Origin: Sphingobacteriales bacterium
GTDB taxonomy: Bacteria; Bacteroidota; Bacteroidia; Chitinophagales; Chitinophagaceae
Length of the DNA: 64,000 nucleotides
Reading direction: 5' to 3'
Assembly: GCA_004144185.1 (NCBI GenBank)
Contig: SEFP01000001.1
Span: 868,001-932,000, forward strand
This document shows, one piece after another, positions 12,135-20,831 of the stretch; the first letter of the stretch is position 1; each line of letters begins with the position of its first letter. The notes under the pieces are model-generated. The model ran no database searches. It had not been told where the DNA came from and saw nothing but the letters and a program-made list of their open reading frames with translations. The translations under genes were made by a program, and so were the position numbers.

Positions 12135-13166
12135 TTACAGCACCGGACTGCTCACCGCCGCGTCCTGCTTCACGCGGCGGGGCGAATAGATAGCAGCCAG
12201 TTCGGCCAGTGCCTGAATGTGGGCCGGTGTAGTGCCACAGCAGCCACCGATGATATTGATCAGGCCTTTCTCGAAGTACGTCTGTACCTGTGCAGCCATC
12301 GCGTCCGGGGTTTCGTCGTACTGTCCAAAGGCATTGGGCAACCCGGCATTCGGATAGGCGGAAATGTAAAACTCCGATTTGGACGCCAGCGTCTCCAGAT
12401 ACGGCAGCAGCTGCGCTGCACCCAACGCACAGTTGAATCCTACGCTTAATAGGGGCAGGTGTGAGACCGAGATCAGAAAGGCCTCGGCGGTCTGGCCACT
12501 CAGAGTGCGTCCAGATGCATCGGTGATGGTTCCGGAAACCATGATGGGAATAGCTTCACCCCGTTCCTCGGCCAGCTCATCGATGGCAAACAACGCCGCT
12601 TTGGCATTGAGGGTGTCGAAGATGGTTTCGACGAGCAATAGATCAGCACCGCCATCCAACAGAGCCAGCGCCTGCTGCCGGTAGGCGACCCGTAAGTCTT
12701 CGAACGTAACCGCGCGGAACCCCGGATCATTCACATCAGGTGAAAGGGAAGCCGTTTTGTTGGTGGGGCCGATGGATCCGGCTACGAAGCGCGGTTTCTG
12801 AGGATTTACTGCGGTGTATTCATCACAGACCTGCCGGGCCATCCGGGCCGACTCGTAGTTCAGTTCCGTGACCAGTGCTTCCATGCCATAGTCGGCCATG
12901 GCGATGGTAGTTCCGGAAAAGGTATTGGTTTCGATGATGTCGGCACCAGCTTCGAGATACTCGCGGTGGATAGCTTCGATAATATCGGGACGGGTCAGCG
13001 ACAGCAGGTCATTATTACCTTTCAGCGGCGAGGACCAGTCGGCAAAACGACGGCCGCGGTAATCGGCTTCGTCCAGCTTATAGCGCTGGATCATGGTGCC
13101 CATGGCGCCATCCAGCACCAGAATGCGATGGCCAAGGGACTTATAAAGCGAAGTAGTATTTTTCAA
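12135..13166 (-). CDS. metH: Homocysteine S-methyltransferase subunit of split methionine synthase (MetH N-terminal domain)
   Basis: A 343-residue protein equal to the first domain of E. coli MetH. The start [15 protein letters not shown] and the zinc/homocysteine ligands (Cys in GFNCALGA and the Cys pair in [11 protein letters not shown]) are present. It binds homocysteine through zinc and receives the methyl group from the cobalamin subunit encoded just downstream. It is the first gene of the operon metH-N, metH-C, metF and lies directly behind a SAM-I riboswitch, consistent with repression when S-adenosylmethionine is plentiful. Confidence 0.95.
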   Translation of the reverse strand: MKNTTSLYKSLGHRILVLDGAMGTMIQRYKLDEADYRGRRFADWSSPLKGNNDLLSLTRPDIIEAIHREYLEAGADIIETNTFSGTTIAMADYGMEALVTELNYESARMARQVCDEYTAVNPQKPRFVAGSIGPTNKTASLSPDVNDPGFRAVTFEDLRVAYRQQALALLDGGADLLLVETIFDTLNAKAALFAIDELAEERGEAIPIMVSGTITDASGRTLSGQTAEAFLISVSHLPLLSVGFNCALGAAQLLPYLETLASKSEFYISAYPNAGLPNAFGQYDETPDAMAAQVQTYFEKGLINIIGGCCGTTPAHIQALAELAAIYSPRRVKQDAAVSSPVL

Positions 13167-13228
13167 TTTCGAGGGGTAAAAGTCAAAACTGAAAAGCTAT
13201 CCGGCAGGAAAGAAGAAAAAGAAAATGG

Positions 13229-13354
13229 GTTATTTGTCCTTGCAACATCCGGAACATCCGGCGGTTGCAGGTAGAATGTAGCACCTTCTCTGCGCAAATG
13301 GCAAAGGGTTGCTAAGGCTTCGCAGGGTCTAATCCCTCCACCTTTCTGGATAAC
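13229..13354 (-). ncRNA. SAM-I (S-box) riboswitch upstream of the methionine operon
   Basis: Read on the minus strand, the segment holds the S-box core in order: a 5' P1 arm GTTAT (13350-13354), AGAAAGGTGGAGGGA, GACCC, GAAGCCTTAGCAACC, then GAAGGTGCTACATTC, then a P4-like hairpin closed by TGCAAC/GTTGCA, and a 3' P1 arm ATAAC (13229-13233). These conserved blocks match the SAM-I aptamer closely. It lies about 60 bp upstream of metH-N on the same strand. Binding of S-adenosylmethionine should reduce expression of the methionine genes. The expression platform is not obvious; no clear terminator lies between aptamer and start codon, so control may act on translation. Confidence 0.92.
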
Positions 13355-13388
13355 AGTTTCAGCGCATTAAAAAGAACGTAAACGAAGC

Positions 13389-13396
13389 CAAAGGTA
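13389..13396 (-). promoter_or_regulatory. Bacteroidetes -7 box for the methionine operon
   Basis: On the minus strand this reads TACCTTTG, a full match to TAnnTTTG. It lies about 35 bp upstream of the riboswitch, a natural distance for the transcription start of the aptamer RNA. A weak -33 candidate (TTCG) lies 21 bp further upstream, beside a TTCCGGAA copy. Confidence 0.6.
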
Positions 13397-13517
13397 AGGC
13401 ACTGATTTCTTCCGGAACGAACCCTTTTGGAAGGTTTCTTCGACCCCAGGCAGCAGCATTCCGGGATCATTTAAAATTCACCTGATTGAGGGATTGCACC
13501 CGCGGAGGCAGGGCCGC

Positions 13518-13525
13518 TACATTTG
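13518..13525 (+). promoter_or_regulatory. Bacteroidetes -7 box for the response regulator gene
   Basis: TACATTTG matches the TAnnTTTG consensus and lies 38 bp before the start codon at 13563. A TTG about 21 bp upstream could serve as the -33 element. Confidence 0.5.
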
Positions 13526-13562
13526 AGTTGTAAACCTGTTTTCCCTTAAAATTTTCCGCCCG

Positions 13563-14198
13563 ATGATTGCTGTTGCGGTCTACGATGATAACACCTCCCG
13601 GCTTCAGAGCCTGGAAATGCTGCTCAACTGGAGTGAAGGCATCCGCTGTTGCGGCACCTTTCCCAATGCCGATAATATTGTAAGCGAAGTCCAGGATGCC
13701 GGGGCCGATCTGGTGCTGATGGATATCAATATGCCCGGTACCAATGGCATTGACGCGGTCAAAAAACTCCGAGCCGCAGGCTGGGACGGGAAAGTGCTGA
13801 TGCAAACGGTATTTGATGACGACAACAATCTGTTTTCATCGATTCTTGCAGGGGCAGACGGCTATATCCTTAAAAAATCCTCGCCCCAGCAAACAGTGCA
13901 GGCCATCTTCGACTGCCATGAAGGCGGCGCGGCGTTTACCTCGTCGATGGCCAAAAAAGTCCTGACAGCGTTTCAGCAGTTGCAGCCGCTCAAAACCAAC
14001 CACGACATTATGCTCAGCGACCGCGAACAGGAAGTGTTGCAGTTGCTGGTGAAAGGCTATTCCCATAAAATGATCGCGGCAGAGTGTTTCATCAGCATTC
14101 ACACGGTGAACTCACACGTCAAGAAAATTTACCAGAAACTTCAGGTCAACAGTGTTTCGGAAGCTGTTTCCAAAGCCATCAAGGAAGGAATCGTGTAG
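13563..14198 (+). CDS. NarL/FixJ-family response regulator (orphan)
   Basis: A 211-residue two-domain regulator. The receiver domain (residues 1-120) has the acidic pair D8-D9, the phospho-acceptor Asp54 (VLMDINMPG) and the conserved Lys in the YILKKSS segment. The C-terminal LuxR-type helix-turn-helix (about residues 145-205) includes LSDREQEVLQLLVKGYS and HTVNSHVKKIYQKL. It should activate or repress transcription when phosphorylated by a sensor kinase. No histidine kinase gene lies in the window next to it, so the partner is elsewhere. Confidence 0.92.
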   Translation: MIAVAVYDDNTSRLQSLEMLLNWSEGIRCCGTFPNADNIVSEVQDAGADLVLMDINMPGTNGIDAVKKLRAAGWDGKVLMQTVFDDDNNLFSSILAGADGYILKKSSPQQTVQAIFDCHEGGAAFTSSMAKKVLTAFQQLQPLKTNHDIMLSDREQEVLQLLVKGYSHKMIAAECFISIHTVNSHVKKIYQKLQVNSVSEAVSKAIKEGIV

Positions 14199-14256
14199 TG
14201 TAAGTCGTTACTTTTGAACGGGTTCCGGAAACACCTTTATCCGGACCTGCCCTGCC

Positions 14257-15033
14257 GTGAAAATTGCCACATACAATGTTAATAGTGTTCATGCCCGACT
14301 GCCCGTTCTGCTGCGCTGGCTGGACGAAACGGCACCCGATGTCGCCTGTTTGCAGGAACTAAAAACACCGGATGAAAAGTTTCCGGAAGCGGCTTTAAAC
14401 GAAGCCGGCTATGAGTGTTTGTGGCAGGGCCAGAAAAGCTGGAACGGCGTGGCGATTCTCTCACGCCTGGGCAAGCCGGTAGAGGTTGCCCGCGGTCTGC
14501 CCGGCGATCCGGATGATCTGCAAAGTCGCTTTTTGGCTGCCGAAATCGCCGGTGTAACGGTGGGATGCCTGTATCTGCCCAACGGAAACCCGGCACCGGG
14601 ACCTAAATACGAGTACAAGCTACGCTGGATGGAACGCTTTACGGAGCGGGTCGCCGAATGGGCGCAAGCCGATCGGCCGGTGGTGCTGACGGGCGATTAT
14701 AATGTGATCCCCACACCGATCGACGTCTACAAGCCGGAGCGGTGGACGGAAGATGCGTTGTTCCGGACGGAAACGCGCGAAGCATTTGAAAAAATCCTGG
14801 CTCAAGGTTGGACGGACGCGTTGCGAGCCAAATTTCCGGAAGCGGTTTTTTACACGTACTGGGATTATTTCCGGGGCGCCTTCGGACGGAATGCCGGTCT
14901 GCGGATCGACCATTTTTTGCTGAACCCGGCAGCCCTGAAGATTTTTAAAACAGGTGATGTCGACAAGATGGTCCGTGGCTGGGAAAAAACCTCCGACCAT
15001 GCACCAGTCTGGATAACCCTTGAGAACGAATAA
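14257..15033 (+). CDS. xth: Exodeoxyribonuclease III (AP endonuclease)
   Basis: A 258-residue endonuclease/exonuclease/phosphatase-fold enzyme that cuts DNA at abasic sites. The motifs are in family order: YNVNS near the start, the metal-binding Glu in CLQELKTP, GDYNVIPTPIDVY (catalytic Asp/Asn), RIDHFL, and the C-terminal SDHAPVW with the catalytic His. The gene starts with GTG at 14257 (protein MKIATYNVNS), which fits family alignments better than any later Met. Confidence 0.94.
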   Translation: MKIATYNVNSVHARLPVLLRWLDETAPDVACLQELKTPDEKFPEAALNEAGYECLWQGQKSWNGVAILSRLGKPVEVARGLPGDPDDLQSRFLAAEIAGVTVGCLYLPNGNPAPGPKYEYKLRWMERFTERVAEWAQADRPVVLTGDYNVIPTPIDVYKPERWTEDALFRTETREAFEKILAQGWTDALRAKFPEAVFYTYWDYFRGAFGRNAGLRIDHFLLNPAALKIFKTGDVDKMVRGWEKTSDHAPVWITLENE

Positions 15034-15077
15034 ATTTTCCGGACGCCTGATTTTCTCCTGACAACTCTGATGCACAC

Positions 15078-15115
15078 AAAACAGGCACCTCTTTGTAGAG
15101 ATGCCTGCCTGTTTA
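15078..15115. terminator. Bidirectional terminator between xth and the esterase gene
   Basis: Arms AAACAGGCA (15079-15087) and TGCCTGTTT (15106-15114) enclose a smaller CTCT/AGAG hairpin. Convergent genes end on either side, so it likely serves both. Confidence 0.7.
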
Positions 15116-15135
15116 CAACAGTTTTAGGTCTGGTG

Positions 15136-17040
15136 TTATTGTTTCAGCAGCTGCTGGCGGCCCCGTACACCGCTCTCATCAGTTACTACAACCTGATACA
15201 CGCCTGGCACCAACGAGCGAACATCAAGTGTCTGGTCCGTTCCGGATAAGTTTTGACGAATCAATACCTGTCCCAGTGTGTTGACTACTGTAAGAGTCAT
15301 CCCGGCGGCACCACTAACGACGACCTGTTCCTGAGCCGGATTCGGATACAGCTTAAAGGCCTCCGTTCCGGAAACCGATGTCACGGCCGTGGTTGAACGT
15401 ACCGCTACATTGTCAATATTGATCGATCCACCCAGTGCTGAGGTGTAGACAAACCGGAACAAGGCATTGACAGGGGTAGTACCGGCAATTCCGGAAAGCG
15501 AAATACTTTCTGTCCGCCAGTTGCTGACCGATGGATTGATAAAGCAGGCATTGACGCTCAGTGGATTCAGAATCGGACTGGCAAACGTAGCCAATTGAGC
15601 ACCGCCTTTCTTATACAGCGGTTGATAGGTTGCGCCACAATCTGTGGATGCTTCGACTTCCAGCGTATCTGCAAAATCAGTCGCCGGATTCAGGTACGGC
15701 GGTGTGTATCGGTGGTAATTGTAAGCCACGTCAAACTGTAATATCGATTGGTTGGGTTTTACCGTCACCAGGGGTGAGACCAGCTTTTCTTTCCGTCCCT
15801 GGTTATCGAAAATCAGAATGGTATTAAAGGCACTGAGCGACTGCTGTCCGGTACGGGCAACGGTATTGTCCTCGGCCCAGACGCTATAGGCATCACCGGC
15901 CGGATCGAGCGCCCAGCGTGCCGGTGGAAACGCACCTTCAAATCCTTCGCTGAGGCCGGTATCCGGCACCGACTGGTAATAAATGCTGCCCGCTGCTGTA
16001 TTGTTTGCGATCATCGTATCCGCACTTGTGCCATTCAGGCTGTCGATCCGGATGGTCAGATCATTGGCACCGGCCTGTAAATTCTGAATGGTGACCGGTA
16101 CGACAGCCGAGAAAAATGAAGGCATAGTGCCGGTCCAGGAACCGGTTGCCTGAGGCGTTGTTCCGCGGAGCAGCGTATAGCGAATCGACCTGATGGTATC
16201 CTGACCGTTGTTGCGCACCAGCACGTTCGCCGTAACCGGTGTGGTACAGTGGTTAACCGCATCAGTATACATGCGTACTGCCTCGGCGTCTTTGCCAGGA
16301 ACCGCCGGATTGTTAAAAAAGCTTTGAATATCGGGTGTTACAGACAGCGCCGGAATGGTATGACCCATTCCTGCAATCAGCCGGTGTTTAATTTTACCGT
16401 TGTTGCGTGCCAGCCGTTCGTAAACAGAATCAATCGGCGGAACGTACAATAGATCGGTCTCGCCATTGACGATGTACATCGGAATCTGCGATGCATTGGC
16501 GTAATTGAAGGGGTACAACGGCTGTCCATTGACAGCCTCTTTAACGCCCTGAACCGCTGGCGTATGCAGCAACAATCCTTTGAAACGTTGCGGGTTGTTC
16601 AGGCCATACCGCAGGGCGGCCCGGCCACCGAGCGAAAAGCCCTGAAGGATCACCTGGTTGGTATCGGCCCCGTAGACCGCGCGGGCCATCCGGATACACT
16701 GGTCGATGATGGCCTCATTACCAGCCGGCTCATGATAATCGGCATTGCGGTTGGACGATTCCGGAAACAGAAAAATCGTGTTGGGAAACGCCGCAGGAAA
16801 GTTCAGGGAATTGATGAGCGCAGTGCGGTAGTCTCTACAGGTATCTCCCAGGCCATGCAGGCAGACCATGAGCCGGGGCGGATTGGCCGGGTTGTAGGTA
16901 GTTGGGACATGAACCGACACCGTACGCAGCGCGCCCATGAAGGCAATGCTGGTGTCATAACTGCCGGTGCGCTGCGCTTTGGCAGAAGGCGCCAGCAGCA
17001 CTAAAAACAGGAGGGCACAGGATAGAAGTGCAGATCTCAT
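15136..17040 (-). CDS. Secreted alpha/beta-hydrolase esterase with T9SS sorting domain
   Basis: A 634-residue exported protein. It has a Sec signal peptide (cleavage near AKAQ, residues 20-23), an alpha/beta-hydrolase domain of the polyhydroxybutyrate depolymerase/feruloyl esterase (LpqC-like) type with nucleophile elbow GFSLGG (about residue 155) and oxyanion-region CLHGLGDT, then a CARDB-like beta domain (about 270-360), a further beta-sandwich region, and a type IX secretion C-terminal domain (from about 565, FKLYPNPAQEQ, ending in VYQVVVTDESG). It should be exported through the outer membrane and act on an ester polymer or plant-derived ester; the substrate is unknown. It is the last gene of the sigma-factor gene group. 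Confidence 0.85.
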   Translation of the reverse strand: MRSALLSCALLFLVLLAPSAKAQRTGSYDTSIAFMGALRTVSVHVPTTYNPANPPRLMVCLHGLGDTCRDYRTALINSLNFPAAFPNTIFLFPESSNRNADYHEPAGNEAIIDQCIRMARAVYGADTNQVILQGFSLGGRAALRYGLNNPQRFKGLLLHTPAVQGVKEAVNGQPLYPFNYANASQIPMYIVNGETDLLYVPPIDSVYERLARNNGKIKHRLIAGMGHTIPALSVTPDIQSFFNNPAVPGKDAEAVRMYTDAVNHCTTPVTANVLVRNNGQDTIRSIRYTLLRGTTPQATGSWTGTMPSFFSAVVPVTIQNLQAGANDLTIRIDSLNGTSADTMIANNTAAGSIYYQSVPDTGLSEGFEGAFPPARWALDPAGDAYSVWAEDNTVARTGQQSLSAFNTILIFDNQGRKEKLVSPLVTVKPNQSILQFDVAYNYHRYTPPYLNPATDFADTLEVEASTDCGATYQPLYKKGGAQLATFASPILNPLSVNACFINPSVSNWRTESISLSGIAGTTPVNALFRFVYTSALGGSINIDNVAVRSTTAVTSVSGTEAFKLYPNPAQEQVVVSGAAGMTLTVVNTLGQVLIRQNLSGTDQTLDVRSLVPGVYQVVVTDESGVRGRQQLLKQ

Positions 17041-17119
17041 AAAAAAGTGGGTTGAATCAGGAAAAAGGAAATGGTTTTGAAAGAGAAGTTCTGGAATGCA
17101 AAGATGCTTTTACGCAAGG

Positions 17120-18268
17120 TTAGAAGATTCGAACTGAAAGGGTAATGGCACCGGCAGCCAGGGCGGGATTTGAACTGGTGCTATTATCGGACCGGCGACC
17201 CGAAAAGTAGAAATCAGGCGTCACCGTTAATGCAGGGGAAAGTCCATAATTCAAAAAGACCCGGTAGCGATACTCATAAGGCCCTGTATTCACCCCGACC
17301 ACCCGGTAGCCGACTCCTATGGACGTCTGCTGAAACGAGAATCCTTTTCGCGTCCGGTTCTCCACGCCCACCTCGGCATTGATAAACTGCAGGACACGAC
17401 CACTTAGACTGCCGTTTTCGTCCGCATACAGAATCAGGTTGGAATAAGACACCGCAGCATATTGATTCAATCGGTAGCGCTTACCAATCCATTGATACGA
17501 AAGCTTATAATTGATGTAACTGGCAATTTTCCCGGCCAGGAAGCTGATGCCCAGATCGCCTCCGTACACGATATTTTCCCTTATGGTAGATGTTGTCCCC
17601 AGCGTCAGCACCGGTTCGGTCCCAGCCGGCGCCATAAAATTGTAGCGTGCCTGTACCAGATGCGTCTGGCTGGCCGGACGACGCCATTTTTGCAACCGGC
17701 TGGCAATCAGAGAATCTACTCCTAAAACCATCCGCTGCACCAGGGCTTTGTTTTGATTCAGGTCCTGAATCCGGCTCAAATCTTTCAGGAAAAAGGTAAA
17801 GAGAACTTTTTGATCGGCATCGCCCTGAACGACGGTGAGGGTATCCGACGCGATCCGGATGGATTGGACCTGTGTGCCGTTGACCAGTACCGTTCGGGCA
17901 CCGCCTCCGCTCTCAGTAAGCTGGGTCAGAATACCACCGGCTTCCGGAACAGAAACGGCCAGACGCCGGGAAGCAGTTGCGTCGGTAAAGCTGTCGGCCA
18001 GCTGACGCTGCAATTGGGCCGCCAGTGCAACGATATCGGGTAGATTTTTGCTTTTCCAGGCGGTCACATCGCGCATCCGGATGGTCAGATATTCCGACTG
18101 AGGCAGGTCAAAGCGTATAAATACGGCACTGTCGGCTTCCGGAAGTTCAAACAAAGCCGCCCGGATGGCCTCGGGTGTTTTGACCGGATGGTGCGAGATA
18201 ACTTCCTGCCCGCTGACGGATGAACTCCACAACGCGGCCAGCAACAAAAGAATGGAAAGCGACTTCAT
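17120..18268 (-). CDS. Putative outer-membrane beta-barrel protein
   Basis: A 382-residue protein with a signal peptide (residues 1-21, ending VSGQ), a periplasmic-looking N-terminal half (25-200), and a C-terminal half (about 205-382) of alternating hydrophobic and aromatic strands such as YINYKLSYQWIGKRY and YRYRVFLNYGL, ending in Phe, as many outer-membrane barrels do. I do not recognise a named family. It follows the sigma factor and anti-sigma factor on the same strand (24 bp gap) and may be part of their regulon or a partner in sensing envelope state. Confidence 0.65.
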   Translation of the reverse strand: MKSLSILLLLAALWSSSVSGQEVISHHPVKTPEAIRAALFELPEADSAVFIRFDLPQSEYLTIRMRDVTAWKSKNLPDIVALAAQLQRQLADSFTDATASRRLAVSVPEAGGILTQLTESGGGARTVLVNGTQVQSIRIASDTLTVVQGDADQKVLFTFFLKDLSRIQDLNQNKALVQRMVLGVDSLIASRLQKWRRPASQTHLVQARYNFMAPAGTEPVLTLGTTSTIRENIVYGGDLGISFLAGKIASYINYKLSYQWIGKRYRLNQYAAVSYSNLILYADENGSLSGRVLQFINAEVGVENRTRKGFSFQQTSIGVGYRVVGVNTGPYEYRYRVFLNYGLSPALTVTPDFYFSGRRSDNSTSSNPALAAGAITLSVRIF

Positions 18269-18292
18269 GATACGTGAGAAGAAAGTAAGGGA

Positions 18293-18952
18293 TTACGGAC
18301 GCAGCCCATTCCAGATAGAGACCGGACGCTGAAGGGCGGTCTGGGTTTCAAAAGGTTCGGAAGACAAAAAGAACGGTCGTTTTTTACTCAGCGGTTGTTG
18401 AGGCATTTCGGCGACTAAAGAAGTGGTTTGCGGGGCCGCATCCGTTAGATACAGCGCTCTTGGTGCCGGCGCGGTGGTTACAATGACTTGCGGTGCGGGT
18501 TGTGGCTGCACAACTGCCGGGTCAGAAACGGATGCGGATGCAGTCGCTTCCGGAATCGCTACCTGTAGATTAGACGGTCTTGCCCGCGGGACGCGTTTTA
18601 CCGCTACGGTTTCCGGCACAGGCTGAGGTTTGGAAGGAGATGCCACGACTACGGGTGGCTGAGTCAGTTGAGGAACCGGCACAGCAACTGAGCGGGTACT
18701 GGTAGCGGCGGTTACAGGCTGCGGATTTGATGGAGCTGATTGTAGCCAGAAGGCCAGCAAAACGCCGCCAATCAGAAAGGCCGCCGCATGTGCCCAATAC
18801 CATTTAGAACTCCAGATCCGGGGCCGGGCAGGTGGATGCAACTGATCCTCCAGTTGGTTCCAGAACGCCTCCGGAACAAAGTCCGGATCGGTTTCCGTAG
18901 CGTCCAGCCGATCCATCTTGTGCCGCAGGGTCTCATTCACGTCTGGTTTCAT
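18293..18952 (-). CDS. Putative membrane-bound anti-sigma factor
   Basis: A 219-residue single-pass protein: a cytoplasmic N-terminus (residues 1-50), one transmembrane helix (about 53-70, AHAAAFLIGGVLLAFWL), and a Pro/Ala/Val/Thr-rich periplasmic tail with no recognisable fold. It begins 6 bp after the ECF sigma gene stop, the usual position for a cognate anti-sigma factor. No classic zinc anti-sigma HxxxCxxC motif is present, so the assignment rests on topology and context. Confidence 0.7.
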   Translation of the reverse strand: MKPDVNETLRHKMDRLDATETDPDFVPEAFWNQLEDQLHPPARPRIWSSKWYWAHAAAFLIGGVLLAFWLQSAPSNPQPVTAATSTRSVAVPVPQLTQPPVVVASPSKPQPVPETVAVKRVPRARPSNLQVAIPEATASASVSDPAVVQPQPAPQVIVTTAPAPRALYLTDAAPQTTSLVAEMPQQPLSKKRPFFLSSEPFETQTALQRPVSIWNGLRP

Positions 18953-18958
18953 AAGAAA

Positions 18959-19513
18959 TTATTTTTGGAGGTCCGATGCCTGAAGCTTTTCCTGAAGCAT
19001 CCGGCGGGCCTTTAGAAGTTGGGTTTTGGAAGTACTTTCTGTCACGCCCAGCAACCGGGCAATCTCCGGATGCGTCATCTGCTCGAATACAAACAGATTG
19101 AACACCATCCGGTACCCCGCCGGCAGGGTCTGGATATGAGCCATAATCTCTTTGGCAGACAACTGCGCCAGCACGGCTTCCGGATCGGCTACTTCCGGCT
19201 GCTGATCGCCCATCGGCTCCCAGTGTAGAGCCGTACGACGCACCTTAGCCAGGCAACTGTTGACCATAATCCGGCTTTGCCAGGCCCGGAAACTGCCCGG
19301 TCCGCGGTGCTCAAAGCGATCCAGACTCCGGAACACGCTCAGATAACCATCCATCAGGGCTTCGCGCGCTTCCTCGATCTGCGGCAGATAGCGCTGACAC
19401 AGCACCAGCATGGCATTGCAGGTTCGTTCGTACAGGCTCTGCTGGGCTTTACGGTTCCCCTGGCAGCACTCCTGTAGCAGCGATGGTTCCGGATCGGAAA
19501 AAGGTGTAACCAA
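18959..19513 (-). CDS. ECF-type RNA polymerase sigma factor
   Basis: A 184-residue sigma-70-family factor with region 2 (about residues 20-90, LYERTCNAMLVLCQRYL and the FRAWQSRIMVNSCLAKVRR stretch) and region 4 (about 120-180, LPAGYRMVFNLFVFEQMTHPEIARLLG, a helix-turn-helix). It directs transcription of a stress or surface regulon and should be held inactive by the membrane protein encoded 6 bp downstream. The gene order sigma, anti-sigma, outer-membrane protein, secreted esterase suggests one operon or regulon. Confidence 0.93.
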   Translation of the reverse strand: MVTPFSDPEPSLLQECCQGNRKAQQSLYERTCNAMLVLCQRYLPQIEEAREALMDGYLSVFRSLDRFEHRGPGSFRAWQSRIMVNSCLAKVRRTALHWEPMGDQQPEVADPEAVLAQLSAKEIMAHIQTLPAGYRMVFNLFVFEQMTHPEIARLLGVTESTSKTQLLKARRMLQEKLQASDLQK

Positions 19514-19660
19514 AGGGTTTAGAGCGAGATCAAGAAAGTAAAGGGCGGTTTCGGCCCAGGGGTTGCCTGAACGGGAAATTATTTTTTAACGTTCGCAAAT
19601 CTCCGTTTGAGGAAGGCTTTTTGTATGGGCTGTTGTGCTCACGCTCTCATTCAAAAATTT

Positions 19661-20794
19661 ATGATTCCATCGCTTCCGCAGGTGCCCAACCGAACCCTGG
19701 CACAAATCCTCCTTTTTGCGGTTATCCTGCTGCTGTTGATTGTCTCCATCTGGGGGCTCGGGTACTTTATTCCCGGCTTTCTGGGCGCGCTGACACTGTA
19801 TGTCATTTTCCGGAACAAGTATGAACTACTTACCAAAAAGTATGGATGGAAACCCTGGGTGACCAGTTTGTTCTTTATCCTGGCATCTATTGTCCTGATT
19901 GTTGTACCGCTCTGGTTGCTGGGCGATTATATGGTCGGACAACTTCAGGGAATCCTGGGCAACAAAGCGCTTCTGGAGCAGAAACTTCAGCAGGTGCAGC
20001 ATTATATCCAATCACAGCCGTACCTCAAAACCATTGACGTATCCAAAGAGAAACTCGTTGGCTATCTGCAAAAAGTAGCGATGTACCTGCCTGGTATTCT
20101 GGGGGCCGCCGGTGCTTTGCTGACCAATCTGGCTGTATCGTTTTTTGTCCTGTACTTTATGCAAACCAGTTCGGAGCGGATGGAGCGGATGATTAAAGTG
20201 ATTCTGCCGTTTTCGGCGCGCAGCAAAAAAGAACTGTGGGACGATACCTACATGATGATCCGGTCCAACGCCATCGGCATTCCGGTACTGGGCTTTTTTC
20301 AGGGCATCGTCGCCATGATCGGATACTTTTTGTTTGGGGTCGACAATGCCATTCTCTGGGGACTGGTAACCGGCGCAGCCACGATTATCCCGGTCATCGG
20401 CACCATGGTGGTTTGGGTTCCGATCTGCATTATCGAAATGGCGTCCGGAAATAACCAAGGTGCAATCTGGCTGGCAGTTTATAGCTTGGTCGTTGTCGGT
20501 GGTATCGATAATATCCTGCGTTTTACCATTCTCAAAAAGCTGGGTGATGTCCATCCGCTAATCACTGTTTTTGGCGTCTTACTGGGCCTGCAGGTACTGG
20601 GTGTGATGGGCCTGGTATTTGGTCCGCTGCTGATGTCTTCGATTGGCAGTCTGTTTAAAGTCTACCGCAGTGAATACGGCGTGAAGCGAGCCCGGCTGGC
20701 ACAGGCCGGACTGACGCATAAAGTTCCGGTGACCAAAGACGAAGAGGAACAGGCCAAAAACCTGAATGAGGAGTCGCCGGATTCCGGAAAATAA
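19661..20794 (+). CDS. AI-2E family transporter
   Basis: A 377-residue polytopic inner-membrane protein with about seven or eight hydrophobic segments. The family pattern is clear: two close N-terminal helices (LLFAVILLLLIVSIWGLGYFIPGFL), a central amphipathic region (residues 100-150), and the C-terminal block GAATIIPVIGTMVVWVP followed by GLQVLGVMGLVFGPLL. Some members export autoinducer-2 and others act as Na+/H+ antiporters, so the substrate here is not determined. I chose the ATG at 19661; a TTG 54 bp upstream adds a Cys-rich extension unlike the family. The tail is charged and acidic. Confidence 0.9.
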   Translation: MIPSLPQVPNRTLAQILLFAVILLLLIVSIWGLGYFIPGFLGALTLYVIFRNKYELLTKKYGWKPWVTSLFFILASIVLIVVPLWLLGDYMVGQLQGILGNKALLEQKLQQVQHYIQSQPYLKTIDVSKEKLVGYLQKVAMYLPGILGAAGALLTNLAVSFFVLYFMQTSSERMERMIKVILPFSARSKKELWDDTYMMIRSNAIGIPVLGFFQGIVAMIGYFLFGVDNAILWGLVTGAATIIPVIGTMVVWVPICIIEMASGNNQGAIWLAVYSLVVVGGIDNILRFTILKKLGDVHPLITVFGVLLGLQVLGVMGLVFGPLLMSSIGSLFKVYRSEYGVKRARLAQAGLTHKVPVTKDEEEQAKNLNEESPDSGK

Positions 20795-20831
20795 CCGGTA
20801 GTTTAGAGCCGTATCAATCTTCTTTGAAGCG

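Noticed and set aside
12135-13166. Split metH considered as a frameshift or pseudogene
   Set aside because: The two proteins are separated by 50-65 bp, each has a proper start, and the break falls at a natural domain boundary, as seen in other Bacteroidetes.
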